Origin: Imbricaverruca yamaguchii
Lineage: Eukaryota; Arthropoda; Thecostraca; Neoverrucidae
Length of the DNA stretch: 64,000 bases
NCBI GenBank assembly: GCA_034440575.1
Contig: JAOTOL010001347.1
Location: 457,001 to 521,000, forward strand
Direction of reading: 5' to 3'
Below the pieces are notes generated by a model. It searched no databases and had not been told where the DNA came from. It saw only the letters and a program-made list of their open reading frames with translations. Shown here piece after piece: positions 24,817 through 37,485 of this stretch. Both the position numbers and the translations under genes were made by a program. Each line of letters starts with the position of its first letter. Position 1 is the stretch's first letter.

Positions 24817-27137
24817 CAGCTCTATCGCCGGTCGGCAGAGGCTTTCCTCTTGCACATTTCGCCATATAGTGAGTTTTCGTTTCATAACAAGCGCAGGGTA
24901 GGCAGGGACCCTCCAATATCGTGTGGCAACTGATGACGTCACATGGGCTGGACAATTGCTCCGTCCCGTAGGCGCTCCAGATAAATTTTCGTGTTTTCCA
25001 CACGACATTTCCGATGTTAAATACCATGGAAATGGAACAAAATCGGTTTCATTGGAAAGCTTAAAGAATCTTGTCCACGGATATGAGCCGTATTTTCCAT
25101 AACACTAGGATTTTTCGCTTGGACCCACGGTAACTGCATTCATGTCGAGCGCCGCAGGAATCGCGCGGTGCCACGGGTAGTAACAGTGTGATGAGACAGG
25201 CCAACTGTAGATCACGGCCGGGAAGGAGGGGTGGGGGCAAGTAAGAGATAACTGTTGCAACATAATTCCTCCCCACTCGGTGCAGGGGCGTAAACAAAGG
25301 TGTGGATACGGGGAAATGTGCCCCCATGGGAAGGTGGAACCCATCCGGCCAGGAAAAGGCGCCAACATTATATTTAGGCTACCGGCGGATGTACTTATCC
25401 TGGCTGGAATAGCACGCCCTTATCACCCATGTGCAGATACGGAGCCTGCTACTGGTTTTCAGGATTGTCCATTTTTTATTCATATACGTCTAGACAATGG
25501 TGTTCTTTTTATATACTTTTGAACAGCAAGTGTCCCCTCAGTGTTGGCCCTGTCCACTAATAATTTATACTTTTAACATGGGTACTATTGAACATGCACT
25601 CGATTGATGTGGGGCTTCCCATCAACTTTATGCAACTTAAGTTGTTGATACTCATCTTACCATAAAATAATGATAGATACTTATTATATAAGACACTAAA
25701 ATACTTGTCGAAATCCGTCGATTTTTTATCTCCCTCACCTCATTTGGGTGCCACGGACCGCCTCTGGTTCCGGATCCCAGCTCCTTGTTCCCCACTAGAA
25801 GCTGCCGAGCTCTTGATGGAAGTGAGGCCATGACGCGATCATGGTCTGGGGCTGCCTGACTGACACGCAGTCATCGTGCTAATGCTAGAATACCTATAGC
25901 TGCAAGTACCAAGCTATCTATACCTATATATGCGCGCTTGAATCCATTGGCAGCCCACTGCTGGTGCGTCCTTCCGACATGGCCCGACGGCCTCCCGGAG
26001 AGGAGCAGCTCCGCTCCAGCCATGCCGGTCCTCGGGGTCATCGAGCATGGCAACTGAATTCAGGCCGGTGCTGTTTACCAGCACAGGCCTTCCCGATCAA
26101 GATTAGCCAGGCCCGCGGGACATCTTCCATCGGCTATTAGTCTGCCTTATCGGCGCCGGCTGGAGCGTCTCCGACGACCGGCGGTCTCCAACGACAAGCA
26201 GTTCACTTCAACAGATGGCACCAGCTCTGCAGGCTTCAACACATGACACTAGCTGGGCAAACAGTTCACCTTACGAGCGTGGCCACTGAATTAAACTGCA
26301 TCCCTTGCCACCGTCATAGATTCGATGTCTGTTGGCGCAATCGCTTTGCTCAATGTCTGGCATGTCCTGCTCACTGGGTCATGCGCCGAGCTGAGCGATA
26401 ACAAGTAGATACAGTCTGTGCACCATGTTACTGCTGCTCCCCCCTGTAACGTCGGAGGAGGGGGCCTTTCGGCACTGGCTAGCATCCTATGACGTGGGAG
26501 GAAGCCGGTGACACAAGCCCGACCCAACACGGAGTCACTGGTGACGCGAGGCCGACCCAACACGGAGTCACTGGTGACACAAGGCCAGCCCTTTCGCCGA
26601 GTCAGTGATGATGCTCAAGGTGGTACGATTGTGATCTTAGTGCGGGCCGTCGAGCACCGAGATGGTTTGAAGAGACCGCCTGCAAGCGTCGTCCATAAAA
26701 GAAATGGATCCCACGCACTGATTCCCTGATCAAGTCCGGGTAATTCGCCGGTTGGGATGCGCCCCAAGCAAAGGCATCCCACCATTCCGCCGCCCATCGT
26801 TACATCACTGCATCTCAGAAAAAAAAACAAGGGAGACTCGCTCACGAAGTAGTCTGATCCAGTCTGCCGACGGTTACTCACTGGCCACGTGACTCTCGGT
26901 GGATCACGCGACGCTCCGGTATATGAGTGCAAAGCATGTGTAATGTTTCGATTGACGGGCTGGAGCCATCGCTGCGTGGGATACGAGCCACGAGTGAAAT
27001 TTCATATGGTGTTGGACTTTGTTTGGATCTGCATCATGAAAATCTGTTCCAGCTTCCACGGTGCATCACATCTGTACTAAATGGGATGACACGCCCGATG
27101 ACATTCAGAGGAACACTTGGGAAGCTGAGCGAATTAA

Positions 27138-28105
27138 CACGCGCCCTGGAGGGGGGGGGGCGAAATCCGCCCATCCCTCCGTTTTTCGTAGATAACTCCA
27201 GATTTTACCGGCAGATATACGCCATTGTTTGTGTACCTGCTAATAAATGACCGGCGCGATGCTTAAAATTGTAAACATGAAAATCTGCCAAAATGTTTTC
27301 AAGTTAGGGGCCGTTAAAGTAAAAAAATTCGCAGTGTCAGACCACAAATATCGTCGCTGATGCGCTTCCCGTATATTTGCAAAAGGGAAGTGTTCTTGAG
27401 AACACTAGCGACTTGTGTGATGCATATTGTTATGCTATATAATTTAAAAGTCACGTTAGGTCGCCGAGGTCATGTCAGGTCAAGTTCATGAGAGGTTAAT
27501 GGAACCAAGCTTGGTCAACTGGAATGTGTCATAAATGCAAATGACTGTCACGCGATTCATGTCACTTTACATGTTACTCACTACACATCCGGAAATCTAC
27601 TGTTTGTCACTGTGTGCCTAAGCGTTTCCATACTTTCTTCATGTATTTCACTCCTTTCTTTGCGAATTCGATTGTGCCGAGCCGCCTGACGGAGCAGTTG
27701 GGCGGGGGGCCCGGTTCCGGTAACTGGAGCAGGTAATGAATTGATAAAGTGCTCCTATGTAGGTGACCTAAGGTCAAATGGCGGATCTGACATCTGTATT
27801 GCATCATTATGATACCAAAAACATCATTAATGCCAATTTTGGAGCATTTAAACAGTCACAGCGACCGACAACAATGACAAGCCAAGCCACGCAAAACCAT
27901 ATTTTTTTGTTGCTTTTTGTAACCTCATTTGACCTTGAAGATATTGACCTAGGGTCATGAACTTTGCACACAATATATTTCACCATCGTGCCCATCTACC
28001 CTGTTAATTTTGTTGATCTAGCCTTCATAGAAGCCGAGATATTATGGGGGGCGGAATCCGCCCCCTCCAGTGCGCGCTATTTTCAGAGGCCCTCCAGGGC
28101 GCGTG
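27138..28105. mobile_element. TTAA-flanked non-autonomous DNA element
   Basis: A 968-bp element with 16-bp perfect terminal inverted repeats CACGCGCCCTGGAGGG, each immediately preceded by TTAA (27,134-27,137 and 28,106-28,109). Sub-terminal G-rich blocks with aatccgccc are also inverted. There is no transposase frame. A TTAA target duplication is typical of piggyBac and Kolobok superfamilies; which one cannot be said from the ends alone. Confidence 0.75.
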
Positions 28106-28818
28106 TTAACTTGGTTTCGTACTTTAGATGGGTAGGATGAAGAGCCCAGCGCATTACTTATGTTTCGTACTTTTGTTGGCCTGGAAGACGTCAATTTTCC
28201 ACCACCTTTGAGGGGAATTTTCATAGTGCGGTCTCAGTCGCACGACGCAACGTATTTCCGCACGAAATGCGACCTAGATACAGCCGACATCCACAATAAA
28301 AACCAAAAAGATCGATCGCTGAAATACACTGGTATGGAAAAATGCTATTTGCTTGCATGAATAGCGAAACTAAACGTCCCTGCCACATATGCGTCTGTTT
28401 TGCAACACGGCTTGGACGGATTTAATCCCATACACGTAAGTCTCATTTTATCTTTTGTAATCATGGCTTAACTGAGCGTGTTTATCGGGAAGTCTCTGAT
28501 TCAACCTATAAAACAGATGAAATCCCTACAACAAAAGAACAACAATGACACGAAGCAACACTCGGCATTCGGTTAATGATAATTGATGATGACACAGTCA
28601 ATGGTGGCCTACATCGTTCATCCTCGCTGAAAATGTCGGATGATAACCAGTGGGGAAGTAGGGCACATTCACAGTCATTGCACCATCCATCGTTAATAAT
28701 AGCACACCATTTGGCCAGCTAAATCATGAGCGAAGCGACACCATCGTCTCTAGTCTGCGTGCAAGGCTCAACATGAGAGCATGCGGATAAAGGCAGGACC
28801 CAGCAAACGCCATAGGAG

Positions 28819-28983
28819 GGTTGGTTGGTTATTAGTTTTTACGACACATCGACCGTTGAGTCATGTAGCGTCGCTAATCTCTCACGCCGATTGGTCGCGG
28901 GCGAAGAGTAGCGACAGGTGAGACTCGAACCCACAACCTTTCGATTGCGAGACGAGCAACTTACCCCTAGGCTACTCGTCCCC
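28819..28983 (-). mobile_element. tRNA-derived SINE, copy 1
   Basis: Same family in reverse orientation, with intact A box (TAGCCTAGGGG) and B box (GGTTCGAGTCT). The tail toward lower coordinates is a run of aaccaacc. It is flanked by the perfect 12-bp target duplication acgccataggag (28,807-28,818 and 28,984-28,995), the freshest-looking insertion in the window. The A/B boxes would serve as an internal RNA polymerase III promoter. Confidence 0.92.
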
Positions 28984-29280
28984 ACGCCATAGGAGTGGAT
29001 GGAGGAATCGTCTGCAGGGACGCCACTCCCTCGGAGGGGCGCCGATGTCGAAGTTCATGGTGTTGCATCTTCGGCTTAACGTTCGTTGACTGGGGGGGGG
29101 GACGGTACACTCTCAAGCGCATCTGGCTAAGAAATATCTGTTCAGCGGGGACGGGAATGCGCCAGAGTCTGTCCGTTAGGGCACCATCATAGAGGGGGGG
29201 GCATGTCCCCGGCGTCCAACTGTGTTCGGCTACATTCAGATGCGTCCCAACTGGCGCGCACAACCAAAACCAGCACAGGC

Positions 29281-29512
29281 CTGCAGTCTGGTGCAATGCT
29301 GCAGTCTGATGCAGTGTTGCAGTCTGATGCAGTGCTGCAGCCTGTCAGTGCTGCGGTCTGTTGCAGTGCTACAGTCTTGCAGTCTGATGCATTGTTGCAG
29401 TCCTGCGGTTCGGTGCGGTCCTGCAGTCTGGTGCAGTGCTGTAGTCTGGTGTAGGTCTGCAGTCTGATGCAGTGCTGTAGTCTGGTGTAGGTCTGCAGTC
29501 TGGTGCAGCGCT
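29281..29512. repeat. ~18-bp minisatellite
   Basis: Unit ctgcagtctgatgcagtg with many PstI-like ctgcag sites and variable spacing. 29,520-30,265 is GC-rich at first, with no confident gene. Confidence 0.85.
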
Positions 29513-30269
29513 GACGCGGCCAGGCGGCACAGTTGGCTGTTGCGAGGGCGGCTATGCCGCGTGGTCCTGGCAAGTTGTTGGGGGATGCGGCCCGCCCGCC
29601 ACCAAGTCGCGTCTGAAGGCCGGCCTGAGTGGCGAGGAGCCGCTCCACAACGCACTCGCACTCCAGCCGGAGCTGGACGGGCACCCGGCCGGGGGCAGAC
29701 ATGGCCTTCCGCCGTCACGAGCCGGCGCAGCGGGCCGCTGTGGGGAACCATCCGCCGCTGGCGCCGCTTACACCCAAGGGCGCAACCATTCTGCCACCTG
29801 GCGGCCGAGCCAGAGACTACCCTGTGCTGAACGAGCCAATGCTATACGGTTCAACGGAACTGGCATTGGTTAAAATTAGCCCACACATTCTCACTTTTCG
29901 CATTAGTTCCCCCAAGGCTCAAGTGCTATGATTTGGCCTAGAGCCGAGCATTCTGACAGAGTGTGGTTGAAATCATATTCAGGCCACATCGTTGGATAAT
30001 ACGCCAAGTGGATATCACCTTACGAACTCCACAATATCATCGTGTGTACAAGTCCCCGTTTATTAGCCTCAAATATAGACTAGATGGGCTCTGGGGCACG
30101 CATGAGATTGCCTTCGGTATGCAGCATGTGAAACGGTCAAAAAGCAACAACTTGGCAAAACCGCCATCAGACGTCAGAAAATACGAGACAGGAAGCACCT
30201 CGCCATACAGTAAAAACAAAATAGGGAGGTGTAGGTCCGAGCCAAGAGACACGGCCACTGTTGTGTAGT

Positions 30270-31092
30270 TCGGGCCGGCTCAAACACCAGCCGAGACCCG
30301 GCCACTGCTGTGTAGTGCGGGTCACACAGTAGGACAGCGGCCGGCTCAGACACCAGCCGAGACCCGGCCACTGCTGTGTAGTGCGAGTCACACAGTAGGA
30401 CAGCGGCCGGCTCAGACACCAGCCGAGACCCGGCCACTGCTGTGTAGTGCGGGTCACACAGTAGGACAGCGGCCGGCTCAAACACCAGCCGAGACCCGGC
30501 CACTGCGGTGTAGTGCGGGTCACACAGTAGGGCAGCGGCCGGCTCAGACACCAGCCGAGACCCGGCCACTGCTGTGTAGTGCGGGTCACACAGTAGGACA
30601 GCGGCCGGCTCAGACACCAGCCGAGACCCGGCCACTGCTGTGTAGTGCGGGTCACACAGTAGGGCAGCGGTCGGCTCAGACACCAGCCGAGACCCGGCCA
30701 CTCGTGGGCCACCGCCATGCGTGTAGTGCGGGTCACACAGTAGGGCAGCGGCCAGCTCAGACACCAGCCGAGACCCGGCCACTGCTGTGTAGTGCGAGTC
30801 ACACAGTAGGACAGCGGCCGGCTCAGACACCAGCCGAGACCCGGCCACTGCTGTGTAGTGCGGGTCACACAGTAGGGCAGCGGCCGGCTCAGACACCAGC
30901 CGAGACCCGGCCACTGCTGTGTAGTGCGGGTCACACAGTAGGGCAGCGGCCGGCTCAGACACCAGCCGAGACCCGGCCACTGCTGTGTAGTGCGGGTCAC
31001 ACAGTAGGGCAGCGGCCGGCTCAAACACCAGCCGAGACCCGGCCACTGCGGTGTAGTGCGGGTCACACAGTAGGGCAGCGGCCGGCTCAGAC
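30270..31092. repeat. 66-bp minisatellite, ~12.5 copies
   Basis: Unit gccggctcagacaccagccg...; one unit carries a 15-bp insertion near 30,705. Confidence 0.94.
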
Positions 31093-31174
31093 GAGGACCA
31101 CGACAGATGAATCGAGAAACCGGCCAAGGGCGGGCCGGGCGACGGCTGCCAGGAGACAGCAAGCGAGGTCAACA

Positions 31175-32950
31175 GCACCCGCACCAGCCTCAGCACGGCT
31201 CTGCATCACAGCAGCGGCACCAGCCTCAGCACGGCTCTGCACCACAGCAGCGGCACCAGCCTCAGCACGGCTCTGCATCATAGCAGCAGCACCAGCCCTG
31301 GCACGGCTCTGTATCACAGCAGCGGCACCAGCCCCAGCACGGCTCTGCATCACAGCAGCGGCACCAGCCTCAGCACGGCTCTGTATCACAGCAGCGGCAC
31401 CAGCCCCAGCACGGCTCTGTATCACAGCAGCGGCACCAGCCTCAGCACGGCTCTGCATCACAGCAGCGGCACCAGCCTCAGCACGGCTCTGCATCACAGC
31501 AGCGGCACCAGCCTCAGCACGGCTCTGCATCACAGCAGCGGCACCAGCCTCAGCACGGCTCTGCATCACAGCAGCGGCACCAGCCTCAGCACGGCTCTGC
31601 ATCATAGCAGCAGCACCAGCCCCAGCACGGCTCTGCATCACAGCAGCGGCACCAGCCTCAGCACGGCTCTGCATCACAGCAGCGGCACCAGCCTCAGCAC
31701 GGCTCTGCATCACAGCAGCGGCACCAGCCTCAGCACGGCTCTGCATCACAGCAGCGGCACCAGCCTCAGCACGGCTCTGCATCACAGCAGCGGCACCAGC
31801 CCCAGCATGGCTCTGCATCATAGCAGCAGCACCAGCCCCAACACGGCTCTGTATCACAGCAGCAGCACCAGCCCTGGCACGGCCCTGTATCACAGCACCA
31901 GCACCGGGATGGCTCTGTATCACAGCACCGGCACCAGCCCTAGCACGGCTCTGCATCACAGCAGCGGTACCAGCCCCGGCGAGGCTCTGCATCACAGTAC
32001 CAGTACCAGCCCTCGTTGGTTATTGGTTTTATGACATGTCGACCGTTGAGTCACTCAGCGTCGCCAATCTCTCACGCCGATTGGTCGCGGGCGAAGAGTA
32101 GCGACAGGTGAGACTCGAACCCACAACCTTTCGATTGTGAGACGAACAACTTATCCCTAGACCACTCGTCCCCAGCAGCCCCGGCATGGCTCTGTATTAC
32201 AGTACCAGCACCAGCCCCAGCACGGCTCTGTACCACAGCACCAGCACCAGCCCCAGCGCGGCTCTGTATTACAGCACCAGCACCAGCCCCAGCGCGGCTC
32301 CGTATCACAGGAGCGGCACCAGCCCCAGCACGTCTCTGTATCTCAGCAGCTGCACCAGCCCCAGCACGGCTCTGTACCACAGCACCAGCACCAGCCCCAG
32401 CACGGCTCTGTATTACAGCACCAGCACCAGCCCCAGCACGGCTCTGTATCACAGTACCAGCACCAGCCCCAGCACGTCTCTGTATCCAGCAGCTGCACCA
32501 GCCCCGCGCGGCTGCGGCACCAGCCCCAGCGACACAGCCCAGACGGCTCTGTATCACAGCCAGCAGCTGGCACCGGCGCGGCTGTATCACAGGAGCGGCA
32601 CCAGCCCCAGCACGTCTCTGTATCTCAGCAGCTGCACCAGCACCGGCGCGGCTCTGCACCACAGGAGCGGCACCAGCCCCAGCACGTCTCTGTATCTCAG
32701 CAGCTGCACCAGCCCCAGACGCTCTGTATCCAGAGCTGCACCAGCCCCAGCGCGGCTCTGTACCACAGCACCAGCACCAGCCCCAGCACGGCTCTGTATT
32801 ACAGCACCAGCACTAGCCCCAGCGCGGCTCTGTATCACAGGAGCGGCACCAGCCCCAGCACGTCTCTGTATCTCAGCAGCTGCACCAGCCCCAGCACGTC
32901 TCTGTATCTCAGCAGCTGCACCAGCACCGGCGCGGCTCTGCATCACAGGA
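31175..32950. repeat. 36-bp minisatellite in two blocks, split by a SINE
   Basis: Unit cagcggcaccagcctcagca.... The left block (31,175-32,014) is regular; the right block (32,175-32,950) is more diverged, with cagcaccagcaccagccc variants. The SINE sits between them. Confidence 0.93.
32015..32174 (-). mobile_element. tRNA-derived SINE, copy 2 (inside a 36-bp minisatellite)
   Basis: Same family, reverse orientation, about 160 bp, splitting one minisatellite into two blocks with the same unit. The flanking duplication is hard to define because the target is itself repetitive (cagccc appears on both sides). Confidence 0.9.
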
Positions 32951-33495
32951 GCGCACACCACGCGCCCACAACTGCCAGTCATCACAACAGACGGCGTGAC
33001 TGCCGCGTCCGGTCCGACACACGGCCGCCGATTGCTGAATCAAGTAGCACCACCGCCGCACATCTAGCCGTGTCAACGGTACACTCGAGCGACAACTGTC
33101 ACGCGCATAAACATCTTTATGGCGGTACATGCCGGCCGGTCACGTGGCCACGCGACCAACGGAGGCATTCCGCCGGCCGCCCAGCCACCTCCGACCCGGC
33201 CACCTTGGCACTGGAGACATCCGACAGTAACAGCAACAACAGGCACCAGCTGATATGCCACAGCGGAAGCACCCCCACGTCAACACGATGTAAAATGCGT
33301 ATAAAGATCATTCGGCGGTAGCTTGGCGTCCAGCGTGAGCTGGCGGGGCGGTTCGCGCTCAGGCGGTACCGATTACGCGGCACCACAGCCAGACATGCCG
33401 GGTACACAACACTCCGATGGGTGAAGACATCGGCACCATTGCACTCTGTGCGCGGGTAAGGTCACTTGGCACGAGACGAAGAGCGGGTAGCGTGC

Positions 33496-33657
33496 CTACG
33501 GGGGCAGCTCGGTAGCCGGCCCATCTGGTGCGGTGGCCTGCCGCTCGCGCGACAACACGGCGAATATGTCGTCAGTGCGACTGAGCGTCTCCAGCAGCGG
33601 CAGCCGGTCCCGCAGCTCACAGTCGGTCATATCATCGAACCAAGACTTGCACGGCAA
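33496..33657 (-). CDS. CTDSPL: SCP/CTDSP-family small CTD phosphatase, last coding exon
   Basis: C-terminal exon of a small C-terminal-domain phosphatase: 53 residues and a TAG stop at 33,496-33,498. It begins LPCKSWFDDMTDCEL, aligning with the conserved V-P-V-(Q/K)-S-W-F-D-D motif that closes the HAD fold of human CTDSP1/2/L. The acceptor is CGCAG at 33,658. It joins in phase 0 to the exon at 40,055-40,240, so an Ala-Leu junction replaces the usual Ala-Val. The last ~20 residues (ATAPDGPATELPP) are divergent, as is usual for arthropod members. The intron to the previous coding exon is 6.4 kb and almost entirely minisatellite. I saw no clear AATAAA in the 3' flank. Confidence 0.88.
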   Translation of the reverse strand: MPCKSWFDDMTDCELRDRLPLLETLSRTDDIFAVLSRERQATAPDGPATELPP

Positions 33658-34440
33658 CTGCGGAATACGGCGCCGTCAGTGCTGCCACCTATAGCACACA
33701 GCAGCGAAAGTCCTGTCACCTATCAGTGAACGCCAACTTTGTCACACCAGTGAGCTCAGCACACAAGGTCAGCTGCTTCATACCACATACAGTACATACA
33801 ACCAGCTGGCACTAGCTAATACATGGGATTACATGAATGTTGTCTAGATACAACAGAAAACATGAACCGGTTAATAAGTCGACACGTTCGCATCCCGCCC
33901 CGGGCTACGGTCGGTATATCTACGCCAGACGGCCGTGGCAGCCAACACCCGATCCCCGAGCAAGGCGCGAATCGAGGCGAGACAGCTGACCGGCCAGAGC
34001 GCCACACGTCGGCGGCCCGAATGTCGATCACGGTCTGACACAGCGGCGGCCACACGCACGCCGGCGTGCCGCGCTCGTCCGGAGCCGGCAAGGACGGACG
34101 GCAGGAGTGTGACTTACATGGAGCGGCTGGCGGCGCACACTGCGCCCAGGTCGGACACGAGCCGGGGCCGGGCCGGGGACCTCGCCCGCAGCACGCAGCG
34201 TGCGGATCAGGCGAGGACAGGAGGTGGGGCGTCTGCCGGCCGCGGCCCGACACGCTTCACATGCTCGCCGCCCGTGCACTGTCTCAGTGGGGAGAGACTG
34301 GTCGAGTGTTCGGCCTGGGGGCGGCTCACTGCCGGGCCGGCAGCGGCACCGCACTCACCAACAGCACAACACGCATCGCCGACAATGCTGTCATATTGCA
34401 ATACTTGATGCAACACTTGCTGTGGTATAGCAACAAAGCA

Positions 34441-35262
34441 TGACCACTGCACACACATGGTCACGACCGTGACCATTGCACACACATGGTCACGACCGTG
34501 ACCATTGCACACACATGGCCACGACCGTGACCACTGCACACACATGGTCACGACCGTGACCACTGCACACACATGGCCACGACCTGACCACTGCCACACA
34601 TGGCCACGACCGTGACCACTGCACACATGGCCACGACCGTGACCATTGCACACACATGGCCACGACCGTGACCACTGCACACACATGGCCACGACCGTGA
34701 CCATTGCACACATGGCCACGACCGTGACCATTGACACACATGGTCACGACCGTGACCACACACACATGGCCACGACCGTGACCATTGCACACACATGGCC
34801 ACGACCGTGACCATTGCACACACATGGCCACGACCGTGACCATTGCACACACATGGCCACGACCGTGACCATTGCACACACATGGTCACGACCGTGACCA
34901 CTGCACACACATGGCCACGACCGTGACCATTGCACACACATGGCCACGACCGTGACCATTGCACACACATGGTCACGACCGTGACCACTGCACACACATG
35001 GTCACGACCGTGACCATTGCACACACATGGTCACGACCGTGACCATTGCACACACATGGCCACGACCGTGACCACTGCACACACATGGCCACGACCGTGA
35101 CCATTGCACACACATGGTCACGACCGTGACCACTGCACACACATGGTCACGACCGTGACCACTGCACACACATGGCCACGACCGTGACCACTGCACACAC
35201 ATGGCCACGACCGTGACCACTGCACACACATGGCCACGACCGTGACCATTGCACACACATGG
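34441..35262. repeat. 29-bp minisatellite, ~28 copies, phosphatase intron
   Basis: Unit accattgcacacacatggcc plus acgaccgtg. It passes directly into the next array, which shares the atggccacg core, so one family seeded the other. 33,658-34,440 is GC-rich intron without recognised features. Confidence 0.94.
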
Positions 35263-37485
35263 CCACGCTCGCTGGCAGTGACACCACCATGGCAATGGCC
35301 ACGCTCGCTGGCAGTGACACCACCATGGCAATGGCCACGCTCGCTGGCAGTGACACCACCATAGCAATGGCCACGCTCGCTGGCAGCGACACCACCATAG
35401 CAATGGCCACGCTCGCTGGCAGTGACACACATGGCCACGCCGTGGCACGTACACCACCATGGCAATGGCCACGCTCGCTGGCAGTGACACCACCATGGCA
35501 ATGGCCACGCTCGCTGGCAGCGACACCACCATGGCAATGGCCACGCTCGTGCTGGCATGACATGGCCACACCATAGAATGGCCACGCTCGCTGGCAGTGA
35601 CCACTCACACACATGGCCACGACCGTGCATTGCAGCACACACCACCATGAACATGGCACGCTCGCTGGCAGTGACACCACCATAGCCATGGCCACGCTCG
35701 CTGGCAGTGACACCACCATGGCAATGGCCACGCTCGCTGGCAGTGACACCACCATGGCAATGGCCACGCTCGCTGGCAGTGACACCACCATGGCAATGGC
35801 CACGCTCGCTGGCAGTGACACCACCATGGCAATGGCCACGCTCGCTGGCAGCGACACCACCATGGCAATGGCCACGCTCGCTGACACACTGACACACTGG
35901 CCGCCGTGACCACCATGGCAATGGCCACGCTCGCTGGCAGTGACACCACCATGGCAATGGCCACGCTCGCTGGCAGTGACACCACCATGGCAATGGCCAC
36001 GCTCGCTGGCAGTGACACCACCATGGCAATGGCCACGCTCGCTGGCAGTGACACCACCATGGCAATGGCCACGCTCGCTGGCAGTGACACCACCATGGCA
36101 ATGGCCACGCTCGCTGGCAGTGACACCACCATGGCAATGGCCACGCTCGCTGGCAGTGACACCACCATGGCAATGGCCACGCTCGCTGGCAGTGACACCA
36201 CCATGGCAATGGCCACGCTCGCTGGCAGTGACACCACCATGGCAATGGCCACGCTCGCTGGCAGCGACACCACCATGGCAATGGCCACGCTCGCTGGCAG
36301 TGACACCACCATGGCAATGGCCACGCTCGCTGGCAGTGACACCACCATGGCAATGGCCACGCTCGCTGGCAGTGACACCACCATGGCAATGGCCACGCTC
36401 GCTGGCAGTGACACCACCATGGCAATGGCCACGCTCGCTGGCAGTGACACCACCATGGCAATGGCCACGCTCGCTGGCAGTGACACCACCATGGCAATGG
36501 CCACGCTCGCTGGCAGTGACACCACCATAGCAATGGCCACGCTCGCTGGCAGTGACACCACCATAGCAATGGCCACGCTCGCTGGCAGTGACACCACCAT
36601 GGCAATGGCCACGCTCGCTGGCAGTGACACCACCATGGCAATGGCCACGCTCGCTGGCAGTGACACCACCATAGCAATGGCCACGCTCGCTGGCAGTGAC
36701 ACCACCATGGCAATGGCCACGCTCGCTGGCAGTGACACCACCATGGCAATGGCCACGCTCGCTGGCAGCGACACCACCATGGCAATGGCCACGCTCGCTG
36801 GCAGTGACACCACCATGGCAATGGCCACGCTCGCTGGCAGTGACACCACCATGGCAATGGCCACGCTCGCTGGCAGTGACACCACCATGGCAATGGCCAC
36901 GCTCGCTGGCAGTGACACCACCATGGCAATGGCCACGCTCGCTGGCAGTGACACCACCATGAACACCACCATGGCAATGGCCACGCTCGCTGGCAGTGAC
37001 ACCACCATAGCAATGGCCACGCTCGCTGGCAGCGACACCACCATGGCAATGGCCACGCTCGCTGGCAGCGACACCACCATGGCAATGGCCACGCTCGCTG
37101 GCAGCGACACCACCATAGACATGGCAATGGCCACGCTCGCTGGCAGCGACACCACCATAGCAATGGCCACGCTCGCTGGCAGTGACACCACCATGGCAAT
37201 GGCCACGCTCGCTGGCAGTGACACCACCATAGCAATGGCCACGCTCGCTGGCAGCGACACCACCATAGCAATGGCCACGCTCGCTGGCAGCGACACCACC
37301 ATAGCAATGGCCACGCTCGCTGGCAGCGACACCACCATGGCAATGGCCACGCTCGCTGGCAGCGACACCACCATAGCAATGGCCACGCTCGCTGGCAGCG
37401 ACACCACCATGGCAATGGCCACGCTCGCTGGCAGCGACACCACCATAGCAATGGCCACGCTCGCTGGCAGCGACACCACCATAGA
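35260..37485. repeat. 36-bp minisatellite, ~60 copies, phosphatase intron
   Basis: Unit ccacgctcgctggcagtgac plus accaccatggcaatgg, very homogeneous (only agt/agc and tgg/tag variants) over 2.2 kb, with a disordered junction at 35,430-35,660 and 35,880-35,910. The period keeps several frames open on both strands; none is judged coding. Confidence 0.95.

Noticed and set aside
28905..28983. tRNA gene on the minus strand
   Set aside because: It has A and B boxes, but the acceptor and anticodon stems do not fold properly, and it is the head of a ~165-bp element present three times with target duplications, so it is a SINE.
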